From: Monodelphis domestica
Lineage: Eukaryota > Chordata > Mammalia > Didelphimorphia > Didelphidae
Direction of reading: 5' to 3'
NCBI RefSeq assembly: GCF_027887165.1
Contig: NC_077227.1
Location: 76,130,305 to 76,194,304, forward strand
DNA: 64,000 nt
Shown: positions 24,079 to 35,089 of the stretch, piece by piece
Layout of the letters: every line of letters begins with the position of its first letter
Position numbering within the stretch: position 1 is the first letter of the stretch
Made by a program: the position numbers and the translations under genes
Notes under the pieces: generated by a model
Databases searched by the model: none
The model's input: only the letters and a program-made list of their open reading frames with translations
What the model was told of the DNA's origin: nothing

Positions 24079-24255
24079 AGAAAAGGGCAAAAATAATATT
24101 GCCCTTCATATCTCACAGGGTTATTAATAAGGAAGGTCCTTTGCAATCTATGCAAGAGTACAGAAATCTAAACTCTCCATAGGACTTTGCATCTCTCTGT
24201 GTTTTGCATTTCCCTGGTATCGTACTTGTGTGTCTGCCTTAACTCCCAGTAGCTT
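24079..24255 (+). repeat. Downstream flank shared with 38760-38945
   Basis: It begins like the second half of a MIR ('ctcacagggttattaataag') and then runs into non-MIR text ('agagtacagaaatctaaact', 'ctccataggactttgcatct') found again at 38760-38945 at roughly 85% identity by eye. Confidence 0.8.
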
Positions 24256-24256
24256 T

Positions 24257-24420
24257 GCCAAGGAAACCAACCCCAAATGGTGTCATGAAGAGTCCAATGT
24301 GACTGAAACAACTGAACAACAACCAAAGCCCCTGCCTCACAGGGTGGTTGTGGGAATCAAATAGAATGGTATATGTAAAGTGCTTTAGACAAACCATGGA
24401 GGGCCATATAAATATGATCT
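24257..24420 (+). mobile_element. Mar-1 tail joined to a MIR 3' half
   Basis: 'agctttgccaaggaaacca' to 'actgaacaacaacc' is the Mar-1-like 3' end; it runs directly into 'gcctcacagggtggttgtgg' and 'aagtgctttagacaaacc', a MIR 3' half. Confidence 0.75.
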
Positions 24421-24677
24421 AGTGTTTCGGATTATTTCCTCAATCCTGCCCTTCTTCCTAGCTTACCTGATTCTGGCATGACCACTAGCATCTTTTCACA
24501 GCTCTCCTCTCCTGTTCACTCTCCCTGACCACTCTTCTCCCATCCCAAGTTTGCGAGGTCTTCTGGTTTCTGCCTTCAAAATCTCTTACATCATTCCCTG
24601 TCCTTCTTCCTACTCACTGGGTAGTTAATGCTTTCATAATCTTTCCTTTGTACTATTTCAGTGCTTTTGTAATTCAG

Positions 24678-25080
24678 GGGTTCTTAACTTTTGGGGGGGT
24701 CATGGACCCCTTTGGTACTCTGGGAAACCTATAAACCCTTTTTCAGAATCATATTTTTTCTTTATACTGTGTATTGGTTCTAAGGCAGAAGAGTGAGAAG
24801 GCCTGGGCAGTGGGGGTTAAGTGACTTGCCCAGAGTCATACAGCTACATCTGAGGCAAGATTTGAACTCAGGACTTCCTGGCTCTTTATCCACCAAGTCA
24901 CTTAGCTGCCCTCTAGAATCGTGTTTTTAAATGTATAAAATAAAATATATAGGATTATAAAGGCAACCAAAGGTTAGTGAAAGTTAAAATGTAATTTTTT
25001 CCCTATCCAAGTTCATGGACTCCCTGAAATCTATCCATGGACTTCTTGGAGTTCTGTGGACCCTAGGTCTTAAAATCTCT
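24678..25080 (+). mobile_element. hAT-type transposon fossil
   Basis: Starts CAGGGGTTCTTAAC with 'catggacccctttggtactc'. The second part has 'taaatgtataaaataaaata' and 'gttcatggactccctgaaat'. Flanking TTGTAATT / TTCTAATT resemble an 8-bp target duplication. Confidence 0.75.
24750..24915 (-). mobile_element. Class A SINE inside the hAT
   Basis: Reverse class A SINE ('ctgtgtattggttctaaggc' to 'agtcacttagctgccct'), flanked by AGAATCATATTTTT / AGAATCGTGTTTTT. Confidence 0.88.
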
Positions 25081-25389
25081 CTTCTAATTGGTCTTTTTGC
25101 AGCCAGTCTCTTTTCTTACCATTCTATTCTCCACACAGCTGCCAAAATAATATTTACAGATCACAGGCCTGACCGTGTTGTTTTCCTGCTCTAAAAACAT
25201 CAGTGATTCCCTAGTGCCTCAGTGATAAAGTACAAACTCTTCTGTCTTCTAAAGCCTTTCCCAATCTGGCACCAACCCCTTTTCTAGACGGATTTCATAT
25301 TGCTGCCCTACATGCATTCTACGTTACAAACCAAAGTGGCACCATTTATCCTTGCCGGCTCCTAGATGCTCATCCATGTAGCACCCCCC

Positions 25390-26420
25390 CCCCCAATTCC
25401 CAGAGTCCTCCCCTTCCCATAGAAAGCCAGACTACAAATTCTCACTTAGAAGATGTCTAGCCCCAGAGGTCCTTCTGGATCCAACTTCTGGGCTGAAAAA
25501 AAAAAAATCCCAGGAAATCTTTTTTATCTGAGAAGGCTGAGTTCAGAATTTTAACCCCCTAATGAAAGATGCCATTGCTCCAGGGCAACTGAACAGGACA
25601 GGTTCCTGTTGGTGAGCACCAGACCTATGAACACAACCCGAATGTCTGCTGGCACCCTTCTAGGCAAAGTGGGCTCACTTCCAAAGCCCTGGAGGGTGAG
25701 AAATAGTCTTTTAGCCACTATGTTCCCTGCTCAATTGGCATGCCTTCAGCCATCAAGATTGAGAAGGAAGGGGGAGATTGCAAAAGAAAATACTGGGAAC
25801 AATCATCAGGGCAAAATTGAATTTATTGTGGGCATACAGATCACAGAGTCAGGGTCACCAGAGACACAAAGCATGGTCTGAGAGACTCCTGAGCTTATCA
25901 GCTGATGGGTAATCAAATTTGTGCAAAAGAGCCAGATGACACACATTTACCCCAAAAGGCGTTAGCCAAGCTCGTTCTTCCTTCCCCTGGTGGGGCATCT
26001 TGAAGGTAGGGCAGCTGATCCTTCCTGGAATGCAGATAGTAGTTTTTGTTGCATAGATGGTGATCTAAAGACAGCCAAGGTTATTCTAGAGCTAAATGAG
26101 AGATCATAAATCCACAGCCTCTGGAACATCTGGAAACATTCCAGAACAATGAAGGCATGCACAAACTCCCTTTGGCAAAGTATGAGGGGGGATTTTTTTC
26201 TTCTACTCACGCTTTGATTATTGATTCTCAGACACAGTTACTTAATTAATATCTAATAGGATTGCATACAGAGGATATAAAGCCACGAAGAGACATTAAA
26301 CAAAGAATATAAGCTGATTGAAGCTGCTTAATTAAATTATAGAGGAAAGATCTTATAGAGCCAAGCTCAGAGGATAGGTTCTTGGCATGGCATATAGTCC
26401 ACTTTGGCCAAAGTGCGAGG
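25390..26420. other. Intergenic, no recognised feature
   Basis: About 1 kb with neither a familiar repeat nor a coding segment, apart from short C and A homopolymers at 25384-25395 and 25495-25507. Confidence 0.4.
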
Positions 26421-26424
26421 TAAC

Positions 26425-26640
26425 AATAATAGCTACCATTTATCTAGTTCTTTAAATACATGGTCATATTTGAACTTCACCATAACCCTATAACAAGATT
26501 GCCCCCATTTTACAGATGAGAGAACTAAAATTTAGAAAGGTTAAATGATTTATTGGTGGTCACACAGTTAATGTGCTAGAGGATTTGGATTCAACTCTTC
26601 TAGCCGCCAAGCTTAGCACTCAATCTGCCATATCAATCCA
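26425..26640 (-). mobile_element. MIR, near full length
   Basis: 'gtaacaataatagctaccat', 'cccccattttacagatgaga', 'ttggtggtcacacagttaat'. Confidence 0.78.
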
Positions 26641-27128
26641 CGATACCATACTTATCCTCATAAAGGAAAAAGATGAGCCTGGAAGACAGTTATAGGAATT
26701 ATACTACAGAGTGTCTCAGATGTCATGCCAGGAAGTAAGATTTTATTCACTGAGTGGTAGGGAGCAACAGTATGAATGATGGGATCTAAATTCCGTCCCA
26801 TTTTAGGACAGTCATTTTAGCAAAGTTCATAGAATAGAGCATACAAACTCTGTTGTATGGCTCGGAATCTCAGATGACTCTGTCAGTAGCTTTAACTTGT
26901 CTGATCAGGGTTAGCCCTAAGGAAAAGGAGTCTTCACCTTCAACTTCCTCTTTCTACACCCTTTCTGGCTCTTCCTCATGAGAAAGTCGGTTGGTGGAAA
27001 CCAATCTGCACTAAGTTCACCCTGCAGGTCAACGTTCTTTGACTTCTCCCTCACCCACCATTTCCAAACAGCTGCTTGTTGATCAGACTTTTCAATAGTT
27101 CTCATATCTGTGGCCTCCTTTCCATTTC
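26640..27128. other. Intergenic, no recognised feature
   Basis: Nothing identifiable before the MIR piece at 27130-27245 ('taaacctcagtttctttgtc'). Confidence 0.35.
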
Positions 27129-27255
27129 TACTGCTCCCAAGTGAGACTAGGTCTTTTTTGAGGCCTCTAAACCTCAGTTTCTTTGTCTGCAAAATGGACA
27201 TTAAAATATGGATCTTATCAAATTATTGTGAGATGATGTATTAAAAAATAATGTA

Positions 27256-27452
27256 GGAGCAGCTAGGGGGCTCAGTGAATAGGGAGCCAGGCCTGGAGAC
27301 TATGATCCTGATCCTGGGTTCAAATCTGGCCTCAGATACTTCCTACCTGTGTGACCCTGGGCAAGTCACTTAGCCCCAATTGACTATCCTTTACCACTCT
27401 CCTGCCTTGAAACTGATATTTAGTATTAATTCTAAGAAAAAGAGGATTTAAA
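27256..27452 (+). mobile_element. Class A SINE, full length
   Basis: 'ggagcagctagggggctcag' to 'attaattctaagaaaaagag' plus an A tail. Confidence 0.88.
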
Positions 27453-27469
27453 AAAATAATATATTGAAC

Positions 27470-27955
27470 CTGATCTATGAATCAATTTCTCTCTCAAATT
27501 TGCCTGTACCATTCTATGTACCAGTAATACCTTCCTTGCCCTACCTCCATCTCTAGAAATCCCACCTCTATACTTCAAGATTCTGCCCAGATGTTAGTGA
27601 CAAAGTGAATCCTTCTCCCAAGCTCCCATTCAGAAGTGATTACTATTTCTCTAATCCCGTGGTGTCAAACCTATGGCACATGTGCCAGAGGGAACACCCA
27701 GAGCCTTGACTATGGGTACGTGCACTTGTCATCCCAGCATAGAGTTCACCAGAATAGATTAATAGAAAGCAAGAGGAATGCAGGGCCAGGCTAGGCTGCT
27801 CCCTTCTCCCTCTACACTGCATGGCTGAGGACATTTTTCACATCACCCACCCCTCTAAAAGGTTTGCCATCACTACTCTAATCGCTCAAAGCAATTTTTA
27901 TCTCTCTTACATACTTGGCCAAGTTTACTTTATAAAATAGTTCTTTGTTTACCTG
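27470..27955 (+). mobile_element. L2 3' region carrying a hAT
   Basis: 'ttcaagattctgcccagatg' and 'gaatccttctcccaagctcc' before the hAT, 'acctgtcatctcccctgcta' after it. Confidence 0.65.
27657..27875. mobile_element. Complete hAT MITE with perfect 8-bp target duplication
   Basis: Ends 'ccgtggtgtcaaacctatgg' and 'aggtttgccatcacta' match a marsupial hAT family (OposCharlie-like as I recall). CTCTAATC occurs exactly on both sides (27649-27656, 27876-27883). At 219 bp it is non-autonomous. Confidence 0.88.
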
Positions 27956-27969
27956 TCATCTCCCCTGCT

Positions 27970-28108
27970 AAGACCTGGAGTCAGGAAGACATCTTCCTGA
28001 GTTCAAATCTGACCTGTTCCTAGCTGTGTGACCCTGGGCAAGTCACTTAACTCCATTTGCCTACCTCATACTGCTCTTCTGCCTTGGAGGGAAGGGTTTT
28101 TAAAAAAT
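27970..28108 (+). mobile_element. Class A SINE, 5'-truncated
   Basis: 'ctagctgtgtgaccctgggc', 'actgctcttctgccttggag', internal tail deletion, then an A run. Confidence 0.82.
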
Positions 28109-28119
28109 TAATGAGGACT

Positions 28120-28375
28120 TCCTCTCCAAAAGAGCTTAATTATGTATAATTAATAAGTTAATTATCAATAGATTGATTCCTATTTTACCTATATGAGTTA
28201 AGTTATATACCAATAAATGTATATAATTATATTATTTGTATAATATATTAGTTATATACACATATTTAATTATATAATAAAATAATTTGCATTTAATTAT
28301 ATAATTAATAAGTTAATAGAAATATATAATTATCCATAAGATGTATCTTAATATCTATTGACATATATTATATTG
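28120..28375. repeat. AT-rich block with internal direct repeats
   Basis: Mostly TA/TTAATTA text. TATAATTAATAAGTTAAT occurs near 28145 and again near 28301, so the block grew partly by internal duplication. Confidence 0.7.
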
Positions 28376-28389
28376 GAAATTAAGACCTC

Positions 28390-28490
28390 TTAGCATTATT
28401 ATGAAAATAGTTTTGACCTTATAGATCCCCTGGAGGGTCCAAGGGTTCCCCAGGGGTCCCCTATACCATATTTTAAGAACCTGCAGTCCC
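28390..28490 (-). mobile_element. hAT end fragment
   Basis: 'ccctggagggtccaagggtt', 'ttttaagaacctgcag', the reverse of a '..ggttcttaa' hAT end. Confidence 0.5.
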
Positions 28491-28716
28491 TACAGGTAGA
28501 TTTCTTTTACTAAAGCCTCCATCTCAGCCCCTCCCTGTTCTGCAGCTTAGAGTGTTGCTGAGGTACTAAGAGAAAGTAGACTCTTGAGCAGAGAGGAGAT
28601 GGGGGAGTTTGAGGAGTGATGGATTTGGGTTGGAAAGGCAGTGATAGCTGCCACCTGGACAACAACTTCTGAGCACTTGTATTTCTCCTTGGTTGCCTAA
28701 GTCATGTTACTGCTCT

Positions 28717-28902
28717 TTTTTTAACCCTTTCTTTCTGTCTTAGACTGGTTCCAAGGCAGAAAAGCAGTAAGGACTAAGCAATGGGGGTTAAGTGACTTGC
28801 CCAGAGTCACACAGTTAAGAATTTTCAGAGGCCAAATTTGAACCCAGGACCTCCCATCTCTATGCCTGGTTCTCAATCCACTGAGCTACCCAGCTGCCCC
28901 CT
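28717..28902 (-). mobile_element. Class A SINE, full length
   Basis: 'ttaaccctttctttctgtct' to 'gagctacccagctgccccct'. Confidence 0.9.
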
Positions 28903-29149
28903 ATTTTACTGCTTTTAATAACCTGGCAACCAACAGACTGTGGGACACAATCTTAGTTTATACCCTCTCGCAATGCATTGGGTGGAGCTCCAGCAAGGTA
29001 AGTGATACAGTCAATCCCTTGGACTTCCAAGAATCCTTTTGTGTCAAGATACTGTGCTCCCCTTAGAACAGAAATAACCCAACAGACATGCTTCTGTGGC
29101 CTTGATTCCACTTCACTTCAGTTAAACCTGCGAAGACAAGATATATTTC

Positions 29150-29205
29150 ATAAAGCATTTATAAAGCACCTACTATGTGCCTGATCCTGTGCTAAATAGT
29201 ATCTT
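29150..29205 (-). mobile_element. L2 3' end fragment
   Basis: 'gcatttataaagcacctact', 'gatcctgtgctaaatag'. Confidence 0.6.
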
Positions 29206-29362
29206 GTGTGATAAGTTCAGGTGTACTGATTCATCCAAAATTTAGAATGCAAACTCTAATATAAATAGTAAACTATAAGAAAAAAATACTCCCTTCAAAA
29301 ACATTCCTTCTGACTGTTTGAGTCTGGGAGTAAACAACAAATATGTGTTCTTTAAAAAAACA

Positions 29363-29437
29363 ACAAACCCTTACTTTCTGGTTCCAAGACAGAAAAGGCA
29401 TAAGGGCTAGGCAATGGGAGTTAAGTGACTTACCCAG
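29363..29437 (-). mobile_element. Class A SINE, 3' piece
   Basis: 'cccttactttctggttccaa' to 'gacttacccag'. The 5' piece is at 30228-30318, on the other side of the LTR. Confidence 0.85.
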
Positions 29438-30227
29438 TGTGGAAAGGAAAACTGAGACTGAGGAACCATCACTTTAGAATGTTGCCAGGGGTGGGAATGG
29501 CAGTTGGAGCAGCAGAAGGGGCTTATGGGAGTGAGAGCTGAAGAAGGGGTCTTTGCCCTGTGAACTCGGGAGAGACAGGGGCTAGGACAGAAGCTCTAGA
29601 TCCCAACCTTTGGTGATAGAGCCTTGCCTCCGTTGCCCTTGCCCTGAAGACAGAAGATTCCTCATATCTTTAGATCATCAATTAAAGAGAGCAAAATAAC
29701 AACTGCTGCTGAAGGGTGTTGATCCCTTGAACTTCACAGGGACACTCCAAAGACCCACCCCATCCCTTTATCTTCCCAAGAAGGACTCTAGTGATTAGAT
29801 TATTAATGATTAGAGAGGAAGGAGAAAGAAGCGCTGAAGCCTGAGCCATTTGACTTGGCTGAAAAAGCAAGAGACAACTTGTGGGGTCTCCTATTCCCAC
29901 AGACCTATTCCCCCTCCCCCCTTTGTTATTTGAACTAATAAACAACCTTGTTCTGAAGAAACTTGCAGTCAGATTCAAATCATAGCAGTTTAGGAGAAAG
30001 AGAGGGTGTTGGCTAGGCTGGCCATTTAGCCTTGGCTAAACAACAGAGACAGTCAGCCTGCCTGACAAGTAGGGCTTCTAGGGGCTCAGGCACAAGTCAA
30101 GTCCTGAGGACAAGTGAACTTCATAATTCCCCAGAAGCCTACTTATTGAGACACAGTCCATGTTCATTCTTCCCTCAACATCAGCTCAGGGGTACCTCTC
30201 TTGTGAGCTTGAAATGTGAGACTCACA
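29438..30227 (+). mobile_element. Solo LTR of an endogenous retrovirus
   Basis: A 790-bp block with TGTG..CACA ends that splits a class A SINE. It has an AATAAA signal at 29937-29942 followed by a typical short R/U5-like stretch. No internal retroviral sequence remains. It is younger than the SINE it broke. Family not assigned. Confidence 0.72.
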
Positions 30228-30318
30228 AAACTTGGAAGTGTCTGAGGTCAAATTTGAACCCAGAACCTTTCTGTCTCTAGACCTGGCTCTCAATCCGCTG
30301 AGTCACCTCTTACAGCCC
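30228..30318 (-). mobile_element. Class A SINE, 5' piece
   Basis: 'cttggaagtgtctgaggtca' to 'gctgagtcacctcttacagc', completing the SINE begun at 29363. Confidence 0.85.
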
Positions 30319-30344
30319 ATCTATCATTCTTCATAAAGATTTCA

Positions 30345-30560
30345 AAATACTAAAGTGAGAATAATTAGAGAAATGAAAAATTAATGCAATTCTGAGGTTC
30401 TTTCTGTCACATATCCGGCAGACTGGCAAAGACAAAAAAAAAAGGAAAATGACAAATGCTGGAGGGGTTGTGGGAAAACAGACACATTGATGCACCACTT
30501 GTGGAGTTGTGAAATGGTCCAGCCATTCTAGATAGCAATTTGGAACTGCACTGTGCAAAT
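30345..30560 (+). mobile_element. L1 ORF2/3' region fragment
   Basis: 'aaatgacaaatgctggaggg', 'cacttgtggagttgtgaaat', 'gatagcaatttggaactgc' are the marsupial L1 text just before the 3' UTR. Confidence 0.75.
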
Positions 30561-30589
30561 CCATTAACTATTCTAGCACCCAAGTCTCT

Positions 30590-30685
30590 GTTTGCTAAAT
30601 TATCTCTGAACTCCTTGAAGGTAGGGGAACCCGTCTAATTTAGGAGGGTACTCTGCACCTGGTAGTTAATCATCACCTGGTATAT
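30590..30685 (+). mobile_element. L2 3' end fragment
   Basis: 'gaactccttgaaggtagggg', 'ctgcacctggtagttaatc'. Confidence 0.6.
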
Positions 30686-30689
30686 TTTG

Positions 30690-31565
30690 ACTCACTGCCT
30701 TTAAAGATATTTCTTGGCTAAGGTCTATGAATCTCCCTGGCCTATACCATATAACCCATGACCAAGGACACCCCCCTGTCCCAAACACTGGTTTTATATG
30801 ATTCAAGTCCAGTCTGTGGGGCCGTCCCCCCAAATCACTGTTATTTTGTTACCCAGAGTTTATTTTGGGAAAGTCTTCAAATATAGTTCATGTCTAGCTC
30901 TTGGTGGCTGTGGATAAAAAGGGTACCTTCCACTCAAATGCTACCAGCAACTTGAGGTAACAGTACGTTTATTGAGTGTGGGATAATATTTATGTTATCC
31001 CATAGAAAATATAGAAAATGCAAAGGACTAAGGGACAAATAAACAAATATAGAAAATATATTGTAAAATGGCCCATACTAGCCATGAGTAATGAATATAA
31101 TTCTCCTTCATCTTTAGTTAGTCCTAACTTTCCTAAGGTTCCTAAAGCCCCATAGATTCCGTGTCATCCTATGGCTTAGATCTCCCCAGAAAAAGAATTG
31201 AAATTGAGTTTCCTAGAAAGAACCTCCTCACATTTTGGTGAGTTTCTCCCCCGCACAGAGATCCATATTACATATCCAGTCATACAGTATTATTCTGATA
31301 GACTGCATTTCCTCTAAAGGGAAATTCACTTGGAACTATTAAACAAGAAATCCTCCTGTTCCCATTGGATGCATACCATATGAGTAATTCATGTTAATAG
31401 TGGAGAGGAAAGTCGAGAGCCCTTGCTCCCCCATGTCATGACTTTTCCCTGATGCTGCTCCTCCTAGTACCTTGGATCATGTATTGATACTATCGTTTTC
31501 CCCAAGAGGCATAGTCTTCCAAAAATTTCCCTCCTTTTAATAGTCCAGATCATGGAATCCTTAAT
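30690..31565. other. Intergenic, no recognised feature
   Basis: About 870 bp of non-SINE sequence. It may contain old LTR-type material, but no ends could be set. Confidence 0.35.
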
Positions 31566-31569
31566 TTGG

Positions 31570-31800
31570 GGACTACCTTTTTTTATTTTATTTTTTTGGC
31601 ATTGAAAATTTTTATTTAATTATTTAATTTAGAATAGTTTTTCATTGTTACATGATTCATGTTCTTTCATTCCTCTCCTCTCCCACCCCCATAGCTGATG
31701 CGAAATTCCACTGGGTTTTACCATTGATCAAGACCTATTTCCATATTATTGATAATTGCACTAGGGTGATCGTTTAGAGTCTACATCCCCAATTATATCT
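31570..31800 (-). mobile_element. L1 3' end
   Basis: 'tttttcattgttacatgatt', 'ccactgggttttaccattga', 'tagagtctacatccccaatt'. Confidence 0.8.
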
Positions 31801-32358
31801 TTGGGATTACTTGTGAAGGAAGTTCTAAGCTCAGCACTATCCCAGAAATCCCCCCTTTCTGGCTAGAAATCTAGACTCTAGAACCAGGCTGTTGTAGAAA
31901 TCTCTCTTCTTAAGATAGAAGGTTGAATTCTAGGATTCAAACTTGGAGCTGCCGAGAAGCAACCCAAGAACTCTCACTATTTAGCTGTGATCCCCCTTTT
32001 TATGACTATTACATGGTTTCACCACTGCCTCTCCAACGATAGGTCCAGGAGCTTGACTTTGTGAAGAAACTCTTCTCTTGGACCATATATGTGAGAACAG
32101 AAATAGCTTCCCTTTATTTCTTACTGAAGGGGCTTCCCTTAATAGCTCCTGTTTCGTGAAACTCATTTGCCCTAGACCCAGGTCTTTTCTTAGTTCTGTG
32201 TATTTTCAGGATGGCTTTAGAGGAAAAGAGAATGAGAAAGAGAGTGAGTCCACAGCGAAGATTCCAGTTTATAGTTCAGTGCAGAGGGTGACTCCATCCC
32301 TCAAGAATGGAAACCAAGAAAATTCTATTTGGGGGCAGCTCCCATTATTGAAGCACAA
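31800..32358. other. Intergenic, no recognised feature
   Basis: No repeat or gene identified. Confidence 0.35.
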
Positions 32359-32359
32359 T

Positions 32360-32790
32360 TTCTTTTTTTAAAAAATTTTATTAACAAAAAAAGACAAAAC
32401 TCTTTTGCAAAAATAAGCATGGTCATTCAACACTAATGACCATTTATGTCTCAATCTGAGTCCATCACCTATCTTCAGGCGAGTAATGTATCTCATCATG
32501 AGACCTCTGAAGTCATAGCTGCTATCAGAGTTTCATCTTTGACAGTTACTTATTTGTGAAATGTTGATATTTTGTAAATTGTTCTCCCCGTAGCACTCAT
32601 GTGGATCTGTGTCAGATCATAGAGGTCTTTCCAGGTTTCTCTGAAACTTTCTCCATCACTTCTTATCGCACAATAGTATTTCATTACATTCATACACCAT
32701 AGTTTATTGTCTGTTCTCCAATTGAGGCACATCCCTTAGTTTTCAGGTTTTAACTGCTATAAAAAGAGTTCCTAAAATTTTTTTGTACAA
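32360..32790 (-). mobile_element. L1 3' part
   Basis: Reverse L1: 'tcatagaggtctttccaggt', 'cgcacaatagtatttcatta', 'ctgttctccaattgaggcac', 'tttttgtacaaat'. Confidence 0.82.
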
Positions 32791-33125
32791 ATCAGTCAGA
32801 CAACTAGTATTTATTAAATATCTATTTAGGAGCTATTTTGTTTCTCCTATCCTAAACACCAGGGATACAAAGAAAGCAAAAATACAGTCCCTGCTTTTAT
32901 GGAGTTAATGGGAAAGACAGTGTGCAAACAGCTGTTTATGGACAAGATAAACATAGGATAGATTGGGAGGACTTTTGGGGGAAGGCACTAAAATTAAGGA
33001 GGATTGGTAAAGTCTTTGCAGGTGCTGGAATGTTAGCAGAGACTTGAAAGAAGAATCTAGGAGGTAGAGATGAGGGGGAGGGAGAGCATTCCTGGCATGA
33101 CAGACAATCAGTGAAAGCATTTAGA

Positions 33126-33375
33126 GATAGCACACCATTCTTCCCCTTATTTCCTCCCTGAATTTCTTTCTAGTGTAAGCAATATGTGTCTTGATTCATA
33201 ACATGATGAACATGGAAATATGTATCATATGATGACATTTATGCAACCTGTATCATATTACCTGTCATCTGGGGGAGGAATGGGAAGGAGGGAGACAACA
33301 TGGATCTCAAAATGTCAGAAAATAATTATTAAAAATTGTACTAATGTGATCTGGAAAAAAATTAAAAGAAAGAAA
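33126..33375 (+). mobile_element. L1 3' end inside L2
   Basis: 'tctagtgtaagcaatatgtg', 'catgatgaacatggaaatat', A-rich end with GAAA units. Same 3' UTR type as 22968-23362. Confidence 0.85.
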
Positions 33376-33723
33376 GAAAGTATTTGGAGACTAGAGACAG
33401 TGTCATGTTCAAGGAATAGCAAGAAGGCCAATGTCACTGGATCAATGTGTATGTGGAGAAGAGTAAGATATGTAAGAAAACTGGAAAGGTAAGAATGCGC
33501 AAGGTTATAAAGGGTTTTGAAATCCAAAAGAGGATTTAGCATTTGAGCCTGGAGGTAATAAGCCAATGGAGCTTATTGAGTAGGGGGATGATAAGGTCAG
33601 ATCTTTTGGAAGATCAATTTGTCAGTTTACTTGGAGGATGGATCAGAGTAGGGAGAGCTGTGGACCAATCAGCAGGCTATTGCAATATCCAGGTATGAGT
33701 TGATGAAGGCCAACACCAGTGGG

Positions 33724-34430
33724 AATTGAATGAATCACCCTGACATCGTCTTGTGACTCAATTCTGGATTTAACTCAATTCCCTTTCTATTCAATTATGA
33801 GTCTAGTCCAATTTCTGACCTGTGAGAAAACTTTTTCCAATTATGGGAATTATGAGAAAACTTCATTGCATTGTTTTAACCTAGCCCAGTGTCACAGGGA
33901 AGCTGGATCACTGAGATCTGCTGCTTAGAGACCCTTCAATAAGATTAGATTTAGATTATACTGACCAGAAACCCAGTGAGTTTGGAAGACCAATGGGAGG
34001 AGTTTTCTCACAGTTATATATTTCAGGCGACCCATGTGTCTTATTAGAAAACCAGCCCCAAATTGGTCAGTTGTTGTTTCCACGTTCCTTTGATTGAATA
34101 CAAATACTTGACAAGGAGTGGGACAACTCTTTTTCTGATTTCAGGGAATTGTGCCTTTTTTGCTCTCCCCTTTCCCACCAGGAACATCTCTAATCTTTCC
34201 TCTAATTAGAAATGACTATATAATTTTATATCCTGTTTAACTGTTTTTTTAATTAATTAGCCTTTCTTGATTACTTTTTTAATGCATAAAACTCAAAATC
34301 CCCCTAAATTCTGGATACAATATATCCTCTAAATTCTGAGAAGGCCTGGTCCCCTTTTGTTGTGCAATTGGCATGCATGGCTTGAACCCTTGTTTCCTCA
34401 TTATTTTATCTTTTCTCTTCCACATACTAT
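33724..34430. mobile_element. Unassigned insertion within L2
   Basis: L2 text stops at 'gccaacaccagtggg' and resumes with 'atggtgtgagaagagagg'. The insert has an internal near-repeat (TGTGAGAAAACTT / TATGAGAAAACTT) but no SINE, L1 or coding resemblance. An LTR-type origin is possible but unproven. Confidence 0.5.
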
Positions 34431-34769
34431 GATGGTGTGAGAAGAGAGGAAGCATGTTTGAGATACATGAAGATAACATCAATAGAATGTGGACACAGAT
34501 TGGATATGGTGAGTATGAGGGAGTAAAGAGTTGAGGATAACACCTAGATTGTGAGCCTGGGTGATTGAGAGGATGGTAATCACTTCACATAATAGGGAAG
34601 TTTGGAGGTACGAGGATTTGGGAGGAAAGATAATGAATTCAGCTTTGGATACGTTGATTTTAAGGCATCTACAGGACACCCAGTTTGAGATGTCCAGTGG
34701 GAAGTTGGAGATGTGAGACCATATGTTAGAAGAGAGGTGAGGGTTGGATCAGTCCCATTAAATTAAACT

Positions 34770-35089
34770 GAGTAGCTTTGGTTCATACTGGTCTAACAGT
34801 TGACCACTAGGCAAAGTTTCTGATTATCTCCCCTAGTGCCATGCACTGAGTTTCAATAATGTTCACTCTACACACTTCTGAGACATTCCCCAAATTGATG
34901 GACTTTTCTGAGGATACATATCTTCCATATCTGGTGAACCTGGAGACTTCTTCTCCTCATAGTCTCCCCCTCGCCCACCCAAACAAACAAAAAACTACAA
35001 ATTCAACAATCGAATGCATTATTAGTAGTGCCTGCCTGCCTTGGTGCTTATAAGAGCCTATTCCAATCCAGGAATTATTTTTTGAAAAG
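34770..35089. other. Intergenic, no recognised feature
   Basis: Nothing firm; sequence leading into the left arm of the inverted repeat. Confidence 0.35.

Larger units (their letters stand above)
24430..25385 (+). mobile_element. L2-like element split by a hAT that is itself split by a SINE
   Basis: L2-like text ('tccacacagctgccaaaata', 'tgattccctagtgcctcagt', 'gtacaaactcttctgtcttc') on either side of a hAT fossil at 24678-25080. A threefold nest. Confidence 0.65.
32793..34765 (-). mobile_element. Long antisense L2 carrying an L1 and an unassigned insertion
   Basis: Runs from the L2 3' end ('actagtatttattaaatatc') back into ORF2. The reverse frame at 34479-34679 reads LKINVSKAEFIIFPPK and ITQAHNLGVILNS, the L2 reverse-transcriptase C-terminal motifs. 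It is broken by an L1 at 33126-33375 and by about 705 bp at 33724-34430. Confidence 0.85.

Noticed and set aside
34479-34679. 66-codon minus-strand frame with IIFPPK and HNLGVIL
   Set aside because: Not a host gene: it is the degenerate reverse-transcriptase end of an L2 LINE.
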